34,140 nucleotides of DNA, from contig JAPLPO010000192.1 in assembly GCA_026400155.1 (NCBI GenBank), positions 1-34,140 of the forward strand, given 5' to 3'. This DNA comes from Burkholderiales bacterium (lineage in GTDB: Bacteria > Pseudomonadota > Gammaproteobacteria > Burkholderiales > Burkholderiaceae_C). Made by a program: the position numbers and the translations under genes. The notes under the pieces are model-generated. The model had not been told where the DNA came from and did no database searches. It worked only from the letters and a program-made list of their open reading frames with translations. This document shows, piece after piece, positions 15,139 to 23,506 of this stretch; position 1 is the stretch's first letter, and the number at the start of each line of letters is the position of its first letter.

Positions 15139-16245
15139 GTCTGGCAAAGCGCCAATTTCTGGCAGAGGCAAGTCGTCTGCCGCAGTCGCTTGCTTCAACT
15201 CATAGGCCCAAGCCAGCACCTTGGCCACAACCTCAAACAAGGGCGCTGGAATTGGCTCTCCCACCTTGAGATGTTTGTGGAGCAACCTAGCCAGGGGCGG
15301 AATGCGGGCTACCGGCACTTGGTTTTCATTGGCCACGCGCTGAATCAGCAAGGCTATTTCGTCCATGCCTTTGGCCACCACGATGGGGGCACGCATTTTT
15401 TCGGCGTCATACCTGAGAGCCACCGAATAGTGATCGGGGTTGGCCAGCACCACATCCGCTTTTTCCATTGCAGACATCATGCGCGATGTGGCAATTTGAC
15501 GCTGCCGCTGTCGGAGGCGGTTTTTGAGTTCAGGCGAGCCCTCACTTTCCTTCATCTCTTGCTTCATCTCCTCTTGACTCATTTTCATTTTCTTCGAGAA
15601 GCTGAACCACTGAATGACCACGTCTACCGCTGCCACCACCACAATGGGTAATAGCAACAGCAGCAAGCCCGTTTCAATGAGACCCAAACTGTTGGCCAAG
15701 GCTTGGTTTAAATCCTGCCTGGATAGAACGCTGAGGTTGCCCATGAGGCTGGTGACATAGGCCACGCCCACACCAAACACCACAATGACTTTCAAAATAT
15801 TCTTGGCTACTTCCGTCAGGGTGTCAGTAGAAAAAATTCGGCCAAGGCCTGCAAACGGGTCGAGCCTGTCAGGATTGAGTTTGAAAGCCCAAACCGGCTG
15901 AAATTTCACCATGGCCAAAGGCGCCAAGGCTGATACCAACCACAAGGGCAGCACGATGGCCAAAATCCACATCATGGCGACGAACAAGGGGCCACTGGCC
16001 CAGTCGCTCAAGTGGCTTTGCCAGTCTTCACTGACGCCAAACGTCAGGCCTTGTTTGACCATTTCCACCATGCCCGTCATTAAGAAACCGCCAACTCCTA
16101 CAAAAAAAGCGGCAAACAGCAAGAGCACCAAGAAGGTGGTGAGGTCTCGAGATTGAGCGAACTGCCCCTCCTCGCGAGCGCGTTCAAGCCGCCGCTCGGT
16201 CGGGTCTAGTTGTTTTTCTTCACTGGTGTCTGAGGACTCTGCCAA
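15106..16245 (-). CDS. flhB: Flagellar export switch protein FlhB
   Basis: About 379 residues; an inner-membrane protein whose cytoplasmic domain switches export from rod/hook to filament substrates. The N-terminus DPTERRLERAREEGQFAQSRDL, four TM segments (about 37-210) and the long cytoplasmic linker are typical. The autocleavage site reads NPDH (ANPDHYSVALRYD) rather than the usual NPTH. I chose the TTG at 16245 because it gives MAESSDTSEEK, like other FlhB proteins, and the normal length. The ORF-track TTG at 16287 would add 14 residues. The gene is inverted relative to its neighbours and flhA does not follow it. Its promoter must lie in the gap shared with flgB. Confidence 0.95.
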   Translation of the reverse strand: MAESSDTSEEKQLDPTERRLERAREEGQFAQSRDLTTFLVLLLFAAFFVGVGGFLMTGMVEMVKQGLTFGVSEDWQSHLSDWASGPLFVAMMWILAIVLPLWLVSALAPLAMVKFQPVWAFKLNPDRLDPFAGLGRIFSTDTLTEVAKNILKVIVVFGVGVAYVTSLMGNLSVLSRQDLNQALANSLGLIETGLLLLLLPIVVVAAVDVVIQWFSFSKKMKMSQEEMKQEMKESEGSPELKNRLRQRQRQIATSRMMSAMEKADVVLANPDHYSVALRYDAEKMRAPIVVAKGMDEIALLIQRVANENQVPVARIPPLARLLHKHLKVGEPIPAPLFEVVAKVLAWAYELKQATAADDLPLPEIGALPDLEPGAKTSAN

Positions 16246-16402
16246 TTCAAATCTCTGAGCTTGTGTTTTCGCGGCATAAATTGCCAAGGGCCAACAAGGC
16301 AGGCCTGCAATTTTTGCCGAGAAAACCAGTTAAGGATCGGTTTTGGGCTATTTGTACCACTTAAAGCACCCAACTATGGTGTTTTTAGAAGTTTTAGTGG
16401 GT

Positions 16403-16418
16403 TGGCACGCTGTTTGCG
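16403..16418 (+). promoter_or_regulatory. Sigma-54 (-24/-12) promoter of the flgB operon
   Basis: TGGCAC-GCTGT-TTGCG matches the sigma-54 consensus core, with the invariant GG and GC 10 bases apart. It lies 39 bases before the flgB GTG, with transcription expected to start near 16429. It probably drives the flgBCDEFGHIJ(KL) series, as FlrC/FleR-dependent class III promoters do in Vibrio and Pseudomonas. Confidence 0.9.
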
Positions 16419-16456
16419 AAGTATCTGAGAAATTTGATTAATTTATTGGATCTAAC

Positions 16457-16873
16457 GTGAACACCGTCCCTCAATTTGACTCGCTGAAATTTGGAGAAGC
16501 CGCACTCAAGTTGCGCAGCCTTCGCCATGAATTGCTCAGCTCAAACTTGGTCAACGCAGACACGCCCAATTACAAAGCGCGCGACATTGATTTTCAATCG
16601 GTACTGATGCAGCGCTTGTCTGGCCAAAACAATACAAATTCTGTAAGCCTCGAACGCACGCATCAGGGCCACATTCAAATGACTTCTTCTGTTCAGTCGC
16701 CCAAGCAAATGTTTCGGGTGGGTGTTCAGCCTTCTTTAGATGGCAACACAGTAGACCCCGACATTGAGCGTGGCAACTTTGTGAAGAACGCCTTTTTCAC
16801 TGAAGCCGCCATCAGCTTTTTAGGCTCTTCCTTTCGCACGCGCTTGTCGGCCATCACAGGACAGCCATCATGA
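16457..16873 (+). CDS. flgB: Flagellar proximal rod protein FlgB
   Basis: 138 residues; one of the proximal rod subunits crossing the periplasm. The rod-family motif is present near the N-terminus: LRHELLSSNLVNADTPNYKA, then RDIDFQSVL. The C-terminal helix is FFTEAAISFLGSSFRTRLSAI. The start is a GTG at 16457, since no suitable ATG precedes the conserved region. It is the first gene after the sigma-54 promoter and overlaps flgC by 4 bases. flgA, often found next to flgB, is absent here. Confidence 0.96.
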   Translation: MNTVPQFDSLKFGEAALKLRSLRHELLSSNLVNADTPNYKARDIDFQSVLMQRLSGQNNTNSVSLERTHQGHIQMTSSVQSPKQMFRVGVQPSLDGNTVDPDIERGNFVKNAFFTEAAISFLGSSFRTRLSAITGQPS

Positions 16874-17274
16874 GCTTGTTAGGCACTTTTGATGTAGGCA
16901 CAACAGGTTTGGTGGCGCAGTCATTGCGCCTGAACTTGATCGCGTCCAATGTCGCCAATGCCGAAAGCGCTGTGAGCGCGGATGGTCAAGCTTACCGCGC
17001 ACGCCATGTGGTATTGCAATCTGAAGCTCGCACAGGCCGAGTGGGCCAAGGTGTGAGGGTGGCTCGCATTGTAGAAAGCACCGCTGAACCACGGATGGAA
17101 TACCGCCCTGGCCATCCCTTGGCCGACTCTAAAGGCTACATCACCATGTCCAACGTGAACCCTGCAGAGCAGATGGTCGACATGGTGTCTGCATCACGCG
17201 CCTACCAGTTCAACATTGAGATGATGAACACCACCAAGCAACTCATGCTCAAGACGCTGGATCTTGGCAAATAA
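16870..17274 (+). CDS. flgC: Flagellar proximal rod protein FlgC
   Basis: 134 residues, the usual length. The N-terminal rod motif is LRLNLIASNVANAESAVS, followed by AYRARHVVLQ. The C-terminal half has GYITMSNVNPAEQMVDMVSASRAYQFNIEMMNTTKQLMLKTLDL, of which NVNPAEQMVDMVSASRAYQ is the FlgC/FlgG-type signature. The ATG overlaps the flgB stop. FlgC polymerises with FlgB and FlgF in the proximal rod. Confidence 0.97.
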   Translation: MSLLGTFDVGTTGLVAQSLRLNLIASNVANAESAVSADGQAYRARHVVLQSEARTGRVGQGVRVARIVESTAEPRMEYRPGHPLADSKGYITMSNVNPAEQMVDMVSASRAYQFNIEMMNTTKQLMLKTLDLGK

Positions 17275-17285
17275 AGGAAGCAATC

Positions 17286-17963
17286 ATGTCAACAACGATC
17301 AATAACATTCCTGTTTACGACCGCTTTGCACCGCCAGTACCGGCGATCAGCAATGGCACTTCTTCAGCTGATCTTTCAAAGAACTTTTTGAAAATGTTGA
17401 CGGTGCAATTGCAAAACCAAGATCCGATGAACCCCATGGACAACGCCGCCATGACTTCACAGCTGGCTGCGCTGAACCAGGTGGATGGCATTAACAAATT
17501 GAACACATCGGTGACCTCTTTGGTGGCGCAGATGCAATCGGCCAACTTCATGAACTTGTCTTCAAGTGTTGGCAAAACAGCTTTGGCTGAAGGCTCACAG
17601 ATTTACTACGCTGGACACGCCGTGGGCATGGCAGCCAAGTTGGATGCACCCGCCGATTCCTTGAAAGCCGTGATTCGCGATGCCAGCGGACAAATCGTGA
17701 ATCAGTTTGATTTCGGACCCACCCCAGCAGGAATGAGCGATTTCATTTGGGATGGTGGCAACGATGCTGGCAAGCAAGTGGCCTCTGGCATGTACACGCT
17801 TGAACTGACTGCCAAAGATGCACAAGGCAAAACTTCTTCACCCAAAGCCTATGTGGGCGCCATGGTGGCAAGCATCGGTCAAGAAGGCGCAGACATGAAA
17901 GTCGGCCTGAGCGATGGACGCAACATTTTGACCACTGACATCGTCAAGTGGCTGGCCATTTAA
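17286..17963 (+). CDS. flgD: Flagellar hook-capping scaffold protein FlgD
   Basis: 225 residues. FlgD sits at the tip of the growing hook and directs FlgE polymerisation. The conserved N-terminal segment is FLKMLTVQLQNQDPMNPMDN, followed by the FlgD Ig/Tudor-like C-terminal region (FIWDGGNDAGKQVASGMYTLELTAKDA). The start ATG at 17286 is preceded by AAGGAAG. It lies between flgC and flgE, the standard order. Confidence 0.97.
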   Translation: MSTTINNIPVYDRFAPPVPAISNGTSSADLSKNFLKMLTVQLQNQDPMNPMDNAAMTSQLAALNQVDGINKLNTSVTSLVAQMQSANFMNLSSSVGKTALAEGSQIYYAGHAVGMAAKLDAPADSLKAVIRDASGQIVNQFDFGPTPAGMSDFIWDGGNDAGKQVASGMYTLELTAKDAQGKTSSPKAYVGAMVASIGQEGADMKVGLSDGRNILTTDIVKWLAI

Positions 17964-18000
17964 TTTTTTTGAACCAACAGATTAACCCGAGGACATTGAC

Positions 18001-20070
18001 ATGAGCAATATCGCAACCGCACTCTCTGGACTGCAAAACGTTTCCCAAGCCATTGACACCGTGAGTAACAACATTGCCAACGCCAACACCATTGGCTACA
18101 AATCTGGCGAATATGTGTTTGCCACTCAGTTTCTGAATGGCAGCAACTCGTCTGACCAGCCGGCAACCGGGCAAGGCAGCCAAACTTTGGGTGTGCGCAG
18201 GGCCATGACGCAAGGTGCTATTACCAACTCTGCCAATCCTTTGGACTTGGCCATCAGTGGCAAAGGCATGTTCCGTTTGTTGCAAGGCTCTGGCAGTGCA
18301 GAAACAGTTGACCCTTCTGCCGTTTATTACTCGCGCAATGGTCAATTTGGAGTGGACAAGAGCGGCTACATCGTCAATGAAAATGGCATGTATCTGACAG
18401 GCTATCAGCCCACGGTTGATGGCAATCAAATGACGGATGACTTGATAAAGAACAATGGCTTGCTGCGCATGCCCGACAGCAACTTGCCAGGCAATGCCAC
18501 CACCTATTCCACTTTGTCGGCCATGCTGGACTCCACTTCCACAGCGTTTACCAAAACAGCCAACGTTTCATTTGACCCCACTCAGGCCACTTACAACAAC
18601 AAAACCACACAGACCGTTTTTGACAATTCAGGTAATTCACACACCTTAGAGGTGTACTACCGCCGCATCAATGATTCAACATTGTCAATCACTTCTGGGG
18701 CTACAGGGTATACCTACACACCCAGCACTGCAGCATCGCCCAATACATTGGGCACGACCAGCGTAACTTTGAACAGCGAAACCGTGTTGCGTGTAAACAC
18801 AGCACCCGTTGCCTCAACCTTGGCAAGTGCCACATCAGCTGGCACAACCGTCTCTTTAACAGCAGCGCCCAGCAATGCAGGCACAGCGGTGACGGTGACT
18901 GAAGGTATGAAAGTATTTATCAATGGCGTTGATTCTGGTGTGACGGTTGCAGCCGGTGGCTACACTGCTGGAGCAACTTCATTAACAACAAGTGCCGCAG
19001 TTACCGTGCCTAGCGGAGCATCGGTATCTTTTTACCTTAGCGATTTAAAACCTACAGTTACAGCCGCAGCAAACGCCAGTTTGCTAACATCAGTATCAAG
19101 TGTTGCAGGTCTCGCTGTTGGCGATAAAGTGTACTTAAGTAATATAGATACTGGTGCAACGATTACGGCCATAGGCGACACTACAGTGACTCTTTCAAAG
19201 AGTATTTCTACCGGCGCACTGAGTGGTGTAACCACCGTTACTTTCAAGCGCCCATTGTCGATGACTTTGATTACACCTGAAGGTACAGAAATACCTGTCA
19301 CTGGCGCAACCAACAAAAAGACTTCTGGTGAAATTTTGACCACCACCACTTCACAAGTGGAAGTCTACGCATCGATTGACGGCAAGTTTTACGACTACCA
19401 AGACAGTTCTACATTTTCCAGTCGCGCTGCCAACCCCGAAACACAAGGCGCCAACGGAACAGGCTACAAAACAGTTGCCAAGCTCAGTTTCATGGGTGGT
19501 CAGAACATCGATTCCGTCGTGAAAGACTCTTTGTCTGGCGACCCGATGTTCAAGACAACCACCAAGTTGACCAGTCGTCTCGCCAACCAAGCAGGTGGCA
19601 GTTCTGACTTGATTTTGGATCTCGATTTGTCAGGCACTCAGCTTCACGCAGGCGCTTTCCAAATGACCAAGAGCATCCAAAATGGAGAGCCTGTTTCACG
19701 CTTGACCAAAGTCACAGTTGACAATGAAGGTCGCATCGTCGGTGTCTATGGCACTGGCAAACAACAATTCATTGGCCAAGTTGCCATGGTGAGTTTCGAC
19801 AACGAGGAAGGTCTTATTCCGGTTGGTAAGAATGCGTTTGCTGCTTCCAACATGACTGGTACCGAAAAAGACGGCACTGGCGTCACAGTAGGCCGAGCAG
19901 GTACGGGCGTGTTGGGCGAAATTCGCAGCCAAGCACTCGAAGCATCCAACGTTGACCTGGCCAACGAACTGGTTCGTTTGATGATTTTGCAACGCTCTTA
20001 CAGCGCCAACTCACAAAGCTTGAAAGCCGTTGACCAGACATTGCGCGACACGCTGCAAATGGTCGGTTGA
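18001..20070 (+). CDS. flgE: Flagellar hook protein FlgE, enlarged
   Basis: 689 residues, far longer than enteric FlgE (about 400). The N-terminal D0 motif is SGLQNVSQAIDTVSNNIANANT with IGYKSGEYVF. The C-terminal D0 motif is SNVDLANELVRLMILQRSYSAN. These parts are well conserved and form the hook core. Residues about 240-415 are an insertion rich in Thr, Val, Ser, Ala and Gly with diverged internal repeats. It would sit on the outer surface as an extra domain. Codon choice there (for example AGTAATATAGATACT) is more AT-rich than in flanking sequence, suggesting recent acquisition or fast evolution. GAGGA precedes the ATG at 18001. Confidence 0.95.
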   Translation: MSNIATALSGLQNVSQAIDTVSNNIANANTIGYKSGEYVFATQFLNGSNSSDQPATGQGSQTLGVRRAMTQGAITNSANPLDLAISGKGMFRLLQGSGSAETVDPSAVYYSRNGQFGVDKSGYIVNENGMYLTGYQPTVDGNQMTDDLIKNNGLLRMPDSNLPGNATTYSTLSAMLDSTSTAFTKTANVSFDPTQATYNNKTTQTVFDNSGNSHTLEVYYRRINDSTLSITSGATGYTYTPSTAASPNTLGTTSVTLNSETVLRVNTAPVASTLASATSAGTTVSLTAAPSNAGTAVTVTEGMKVFINGVDSGVTVAAGGYTAGATSLTTSAAVTVPSGASVSFYLSDLKPTVTAAANASLLTSVSSVAGLAVGDKVYLSNIDTGATITAIGDTTVTLSKSISTGALSGVTTVTFKRPLSMTLITPEGTEIPVTGATNKKTSGEILTTTTSQVEVYASIDGKFYDYQDSSTFSSRAANPETQGANGTGYKTVAKLSFMGGQNIDSVVKDSLSGDPMFKTTTKLTSRLANQAGGSSDLILDLDLSGTQLHAGAFQMTKSIQNGEPVSRLTKVTVDNEGRIVGVYGTGKQQFIGQVAMVSFDNEEGLIPVGKNAFAASNMTGTEKDGTGVTVGRAGTGVLGEIRSQALEASNVDLANELVRLMILQRSYSANSQSLKAVDQTLRDTLQMVG
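18721..19245 (+). repeat. Repeat-containing insertion within flgE
   Basis: This stretch encodes about 175 residues absent from short FlgE proteins. Two diverged units about 72 residues apart align by eye: EGMKVFINGVDSGVTVAAGG (residue 301 onward) and VGDKVYLSNIDTGATITAIG (373 onward). Each is followed by a T-rich beta-like segment. A weaker third copy may precede them. The pattern recalls beta-rich repeats seen in phage tail and surface proteins, but that likeness is from memory. Confidence 0.65.
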
Positions 20071-20104
20071 TCTTTTTAATTTCTTAAAAACCCTGGCTTA
20101 AATC

Positions 20105-20848
20105 ATGATTGATCGTTTTGTCTTCACTGCTATGACCGGCGCCAAAAGCGCCATGGGGCAGTTGGCCACAACATCGCACAACATGGCCAATTTGCAAACG
20201 CCAGGTTTTAGAGAAATGTTGTCTTCTTTTCGGGCCGTACCGGTAAACGGAAGCAGCGCAGATTCTCGCGCCTTTGTGGTTGATTCAACACCTGGCGCAG
20301 ACTGGACGCCTGGCGCAGTGACTGCCACGGGCAATGCACTGGATGCTGCCATTCAAGATCAAGGCTTGTTTGCGGTACTCCGCAGCAACGGCCAAGAAGC
20401 CTACACACGTGCTGGCAAATTTCACATGGACGCGCAAGGTTTTTTGGTCAACTCATCGGGCTTGAGTGTTTTGAACGAGCAGAACCAAACCATTCAAATT
20501 CCTGTGGGTAGCCAAGATGTGACCATTCAGTCCAATGGCACGATCACAGCCACATTGCCAGGTCAAAAATTTGAAACGCCTGTGGCGCGTTTGAAATTGG
20601 TCAACCCAGCGCCACACACTTTGGAACGTCAGGCAGACGGCTTGTTTACCTCCACCCAAGATTTGGCATCTCTAGATGACATTCGTTTGGTGCCTGCTTC
20701 TTTAGAAAGCAGCAATGTCAGTGCAGCACAGGCCATGGTTCAAATGATTGCGCAAAACCGCTTGTTTGACTTGAACATTCGTTTGGTTCAAGTTGCTGAA
20801 CAAAATTCGAAATCTGCAGGGGCATTGATGTCCTTGTCCAGGGTTTAA
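20105..20848 (+). CDS. flgF: Flagellar proximal rod protein FlgF
   Basis: 247 residues. It belongs to the rod/hook family: AMTGAKSAMGQLATTSHNMAN with LQTPGFREML at the N-terminus, DQGLFAVLRSNGQEAYTRAGKFH in the middle, and a C-terminal helix SSNVSAAQAMVQMIAQNR. It is distinguished from FlgG by length, start MIDRFVFTAM and its place directly before flgG. Normal size. Confidence 0.95.
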   Translation: MIDRFVFTAMTGAKSAMGQLATTSHNMANLQTPGFREMLSSFRAVPVNGSSADSRAFVVDSTPGADWTPGAVTATGNALDAAIQDQGLFAVLRSNGQEAYTRAGKFHMDAQGFLVNSSGLSVLNEQNQTIQIPVGSQDVTIQSNGTITATLPGQKFETPVARLKLVNPAPHTLERQADGLFTSTQDLASLDDIRLVPASLESSNVSAAQAMVQMIAQNRLFDLNIRLVQVAEQNSKSAGALMSLSRV

Positions 20849-20874
20849 ACACCCGTGAATGAAGGAGCTAGAAA

Positions 20875-21690
20875 ATGTTGAGATCATTATGGGTTGCCAA
20901 AACTGGCATGGATGCACAACAGGCCAACTTGGACACCATCTCCAACAACTTGGCCAATGTTTCAACCACCGCCTACAAACGCGTTCGCCCTATTTTTGAA
21001 GACCTGCTCTATCAAAATATTCGTGCACCTGGCTTGAACGAAGATTCTGCCAGCTATGTGCCAGCTGGCTTGCAAGCAGGTAACGGTGCTCGCATTGTTG
21101 CCACTCAGCGCATTAACAACTCTGGCTCCATGGTGCAGAGCCAAAACCCCTTGGACATGGCCATCAATGGCAATGGTTTCTTTGCTGTGTCAACGGCCAA
21201 CGGCGTGGCTTACACACGTGCTGGCAATTTCATGCGCAATGACAAGGGTCAAATTGTGACAGCCAGTGGCAATGTGTTGTTGGGACAAAGCAGCATCACA
21301 TCTGCCAGCGCAGGTGCAGCAGGTATCGTGATTCCTTCTAAAGCAACCACGTTTGCCATTGGGACCGACGGCACCGTGAGCTACAACTTGGCCGACTCGA
21401 CAGCTCCAACCCAAGCCGATCAAATTGCGATGGTGAACTTTGTCAACCCAACAGGCTTGGCTTCTGCGGGCGGCGGGTTGTACTACGAAACCATGTCTTC
21501 CGGTGAGGCTCAAGTGGGTGTTGCTGGCAAAGACGGCATGGGATCCATCACCCAGTATTACACCGAGCAATCGAATGTGAACGTGGCTGAAGAATTGGTC
21601 TCACTCATTGCTGCACAGCGAGCTTATGAAATTACAGCCAAGTCAGTTTCGGCTTCCGATCAAATGCTGCAAAAGTTAGGACAACTGTGA
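20875..21690 (+). CDS. flgG: Flagellar distal rod protein FlgG
   Basis: 271 residues. FlgG forms the distal rod passing through the P and L rings. Diagnostic motifs are MLRSLWVAKTGMDAQQANLD, SNNLANVSTTAYKR, FEDLLYQNIR, and the C-terminal SNVNVAEELVSLIAAQRAYE with KSVSASDQMLQKL. A good Shine-Dalgarno (AAGGAG) precedes the ATG. It is slightly longer than the enteric protein (260). The stop overlaps the flgH start. Confidence 0.97.
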   Translation: MLRSLWVAKTGMDAQQANLDTISNNLANVSTTAYKRVRPIFEDLLYQNIRAPGLNEDSASYVPAGLQAGNGARIVATQRINNSGSMVQSQNPLDMAINGNGFFAVSTANGVAYTRAGNFMRNDKGQIVTASGNVLLGQSSITSASAGAAGIVIPSKATTFAIGTDGTVSYNLADSTAPTQADQIAMVNFVNPTGLASAGGGLYYETMSSGEAQVGVAGKDGMGSITQYYTEQSNVNVAEELVSLIAAQRAYEITAKSVSASDQMLQKLGQL

Positions 21691-22382
21691 TGAAAAAACT
21701 CTACTTCCTTCTAGCAGTAGCTGCTATTTTGGCGGGTTGTGCAGAGTTGCCCTCGGCTTCCAAGCAATCCTTGGTCAATGGCGACACAACAGCGCGCCCC
21801 GAAACTCAAGCCGTTGTGTCTACTTCCAAAGGTTCTTTGGTTCCTACCTCAAGGCCTGCTTCTACAACACACAGAGGTCTTTTTGAAGAGCGCCGTGCTG
21901 TTCGAGTGGGCGACACCCTTACTGTGATGTTGAATGAAACAACCCGTGCCAGCAAAGACATTGGCACCAACGCCCGCCGCTTGTCTTCAAACGGATTGAA
22001 TGCTGGCTTTAACATCCGCAATGGCACAGCAGCACCCACAACCCTCAATGGCGGCCTGAATACCAACGGCAACACCAACTTTGACAGCAAAGGTGGGTCC
22101 TCTGCCTCTAACCAATTCTTAGGCACGATCACTGTGACTGTTTTGGAAGTGCTGCCCAATGGCAATTTGAATGTGGCGGGTGAAAAACGCTTGGCCGTCG
22201 GTCACGAAGAAGAAGTGATTCGCTTTGGCGGCATTGTGTCGCCCTCTACTTTGCAGGGCAATACTGTGTTGTCATCACAAGTGGCTGATGCTCGCATTGA
22301 ATACCGCGGTCAAGGTATCACAGACCAAATTCAGAGCCCTGGTTTACTGACCAAGTTGTTCTCCAAGTTTTCTCCTAACTGA
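21690..22382 (+). CDS. flgH: Flagellar L-ring lipoprotein FlgH
   Basis: 230 residues from the ATG at 21690. The ORF track begins one codon earlier at a GTG. The signal peptide ends in the lipobox LAGC, giving lipidated C17. Typical L-ring motifs are GLFEERRAVRVGDTLTVMLNE, FLGTITVTVLEVLPNGNLNVAGEK and GIVSPSTLQGNTVLSSQVADARIEYRG (quoted in part: NTVLSSQVADARIEY). It assembles in the outer membrane as the L ring around the FlgG rod. Confidence 0.97.
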   Translation: MKKLYFLLAVAAILAGCAELPSASKQSLVNGDTTARPETQAVVSTSKGSLVPTSRPASTTHRGLFEERRAVRVGDTLTVMLNETTRASKDIGTNARRLSSNGLNAGFNIRNGTAAPTTLNGGLNTNGNTNFDSKGGSSASNQFLGTITVTVLEVLPNGNLNVAGEKRLAVGHEEEVIRFGGIVSPSTLQGNTVLSSQVADARIEYRGQGITDQIQSPGLLTKLFSKFSPN

Positions 22383-22392
22383 GGCAGAGGCC

Positions 22393-23505
22393 ATGACCAA
22401 TCGAACTCTCTCTAAGTGGTTTTTGATCGCAGCTTTTGTATTCGGCATGTCAGAAATCATGGCAGCGCGCTTGAAAGACATGGCCGTGGTATCGGGTTTA
22501 CGCCCCAATCAATTGATTGGCTATGGCTTGGTGGTGGGCTTAGACGGTACTGGCGACAACTCTGGCGCCAACCCTGTTACGGGTCAGTCAGTCGTTACCA
22601 TGCTCAATTCACTGGGTGTTTCTATTCCACCTGGCATCAATCTGCAAGCTCGCAACGCCGCTGTGGTCATGGTGACAGCAGAGTTGGCCGCATTGGCCCG
22701 CCCTGGTCAGACCATGGATGTCACCGTATCCTCTTTAACCAGTGCCCGTAGTTTGCGCGGCGGCACTCTCATCATGACGCCATTGAAGGCCGCCAACGGT
22801 CAAGTCTATGGACAAGCGCAAGGATCCATTGTGATTCCAGGTGCCTCTGTGAGCACTGCCATGGCCAGAACCACCATCAATCAGTTGTCATCGGGTCGTA
22901 TTCCAAGCGGCGGCATTGTGGAGCAAGCTGCTCCAGAAGCCGATTTGGACCCTGTGGTTGAGTTCAATTTCCACAAAGTGGATTACGCTCAAATTCAGCG
23001 GGCTGTCGAAGCCATCTCTAAGGTGGTGAGTGAAGAAAATGCAGTGACAGCCATCGATGCCCGAACTGTTTCTGTTCGTGTACCCGTTCAAAGAGCACAA
23101 CGCGTCAATGTGATGGCGCAATTGCTTGAACTCGAGATTCAGCCTGTTGTAGACATTGCCAGGGTGGTCATCAATGCACGCACCGGGTCTGTGGTGGTGA
23201 ATCAGTCAGTCCGTTTGGCGCCTTTCGCTGTGACCCATGGCAATCTGACCATCCAAGTACAAGCCAGCAACCAAGTGGTTCCACAGTCATTGTTGTCTCG
23301 CAACCGCCCAGTGAACCAGCGCAATGAGCGCGTCAGCATCGATCCCGGCCCTGCGGGTCAGATGGTACGTGTCGAAGAAGGCGCTTCGTTGGAGCAAGTG
23401 GTCCGCGCCATCAACTTGCTGGGCGTCACATCGCAAGATTTGATGTCTATTTTGCAAGCCATGAAAACTTCTGGTGCACTGCAAGCTGAGTTGGAAATTA
23501 TTTAA
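22393..23505 (+). CDS. flgI: Flagellar P-ring protein FlgI
   Basis: 370 residues, normal length. A Sec signal peptide covers about the first 23 residues (WFLIAAFVFGMSEIMA), then the mature start RLKDMAVVSGLRPNQLIGYG and the signature GLVVGLDGTGDNS. The end has LEQVVRAINLLGVTSQDLMSILQ. FlgI forms the peptidoglycan-associated ring. Its periplasmic chaperone FlgA is not encoded in this window. Start is the ATG at 22393 with GAGG upstream. Confidence 0.98.
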   Translation: MTNRTLSKWFLIAAFVFGMSEIMAARLKDMAVVSGLRPNQLIGYGLVVGLDGTGDNSGANPVTGQSVVTMLNSLGVSIPPGINLQARNAAVVMVTAELAALARPGQTMDVTVSSLTSARSLRGGTLIMTPLKAANGQVYGQAQGSIVIPGASVSTAMARTTINQLSSGRIPSGGIVEQAAPEADLDPVVEFNFHKVDYAQIQRAVEAISKVVSEENAVTAIDARTVSVRVPVQRAQRVNVMAQLLELEIQPVVDIARVVINARTGSVVVNQSVRLAPFAVTHGNLTIQVQASNQVVPQSLLSRNRPVNQRNERVSIDPGPAGQMVRVEEGASLEQVVRAINLLGVTSQDLMSILQAMKTSGALQAELEII

Positions 23506-23506
23506 C

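Noticed and set aside
16300-16320. Sigma-54 promoter on the minus strand for flhB
   Set aside because: A CGGCA...TTGCA pair exists, but GG and GC are only 8 bases apart instead of 10.
23474-23506. Upstream flgJ start given by the ORF track
   Set aside because: It would overlap the end of flgI, and the residues before MADLIVSGL do not resemble FlgJ.
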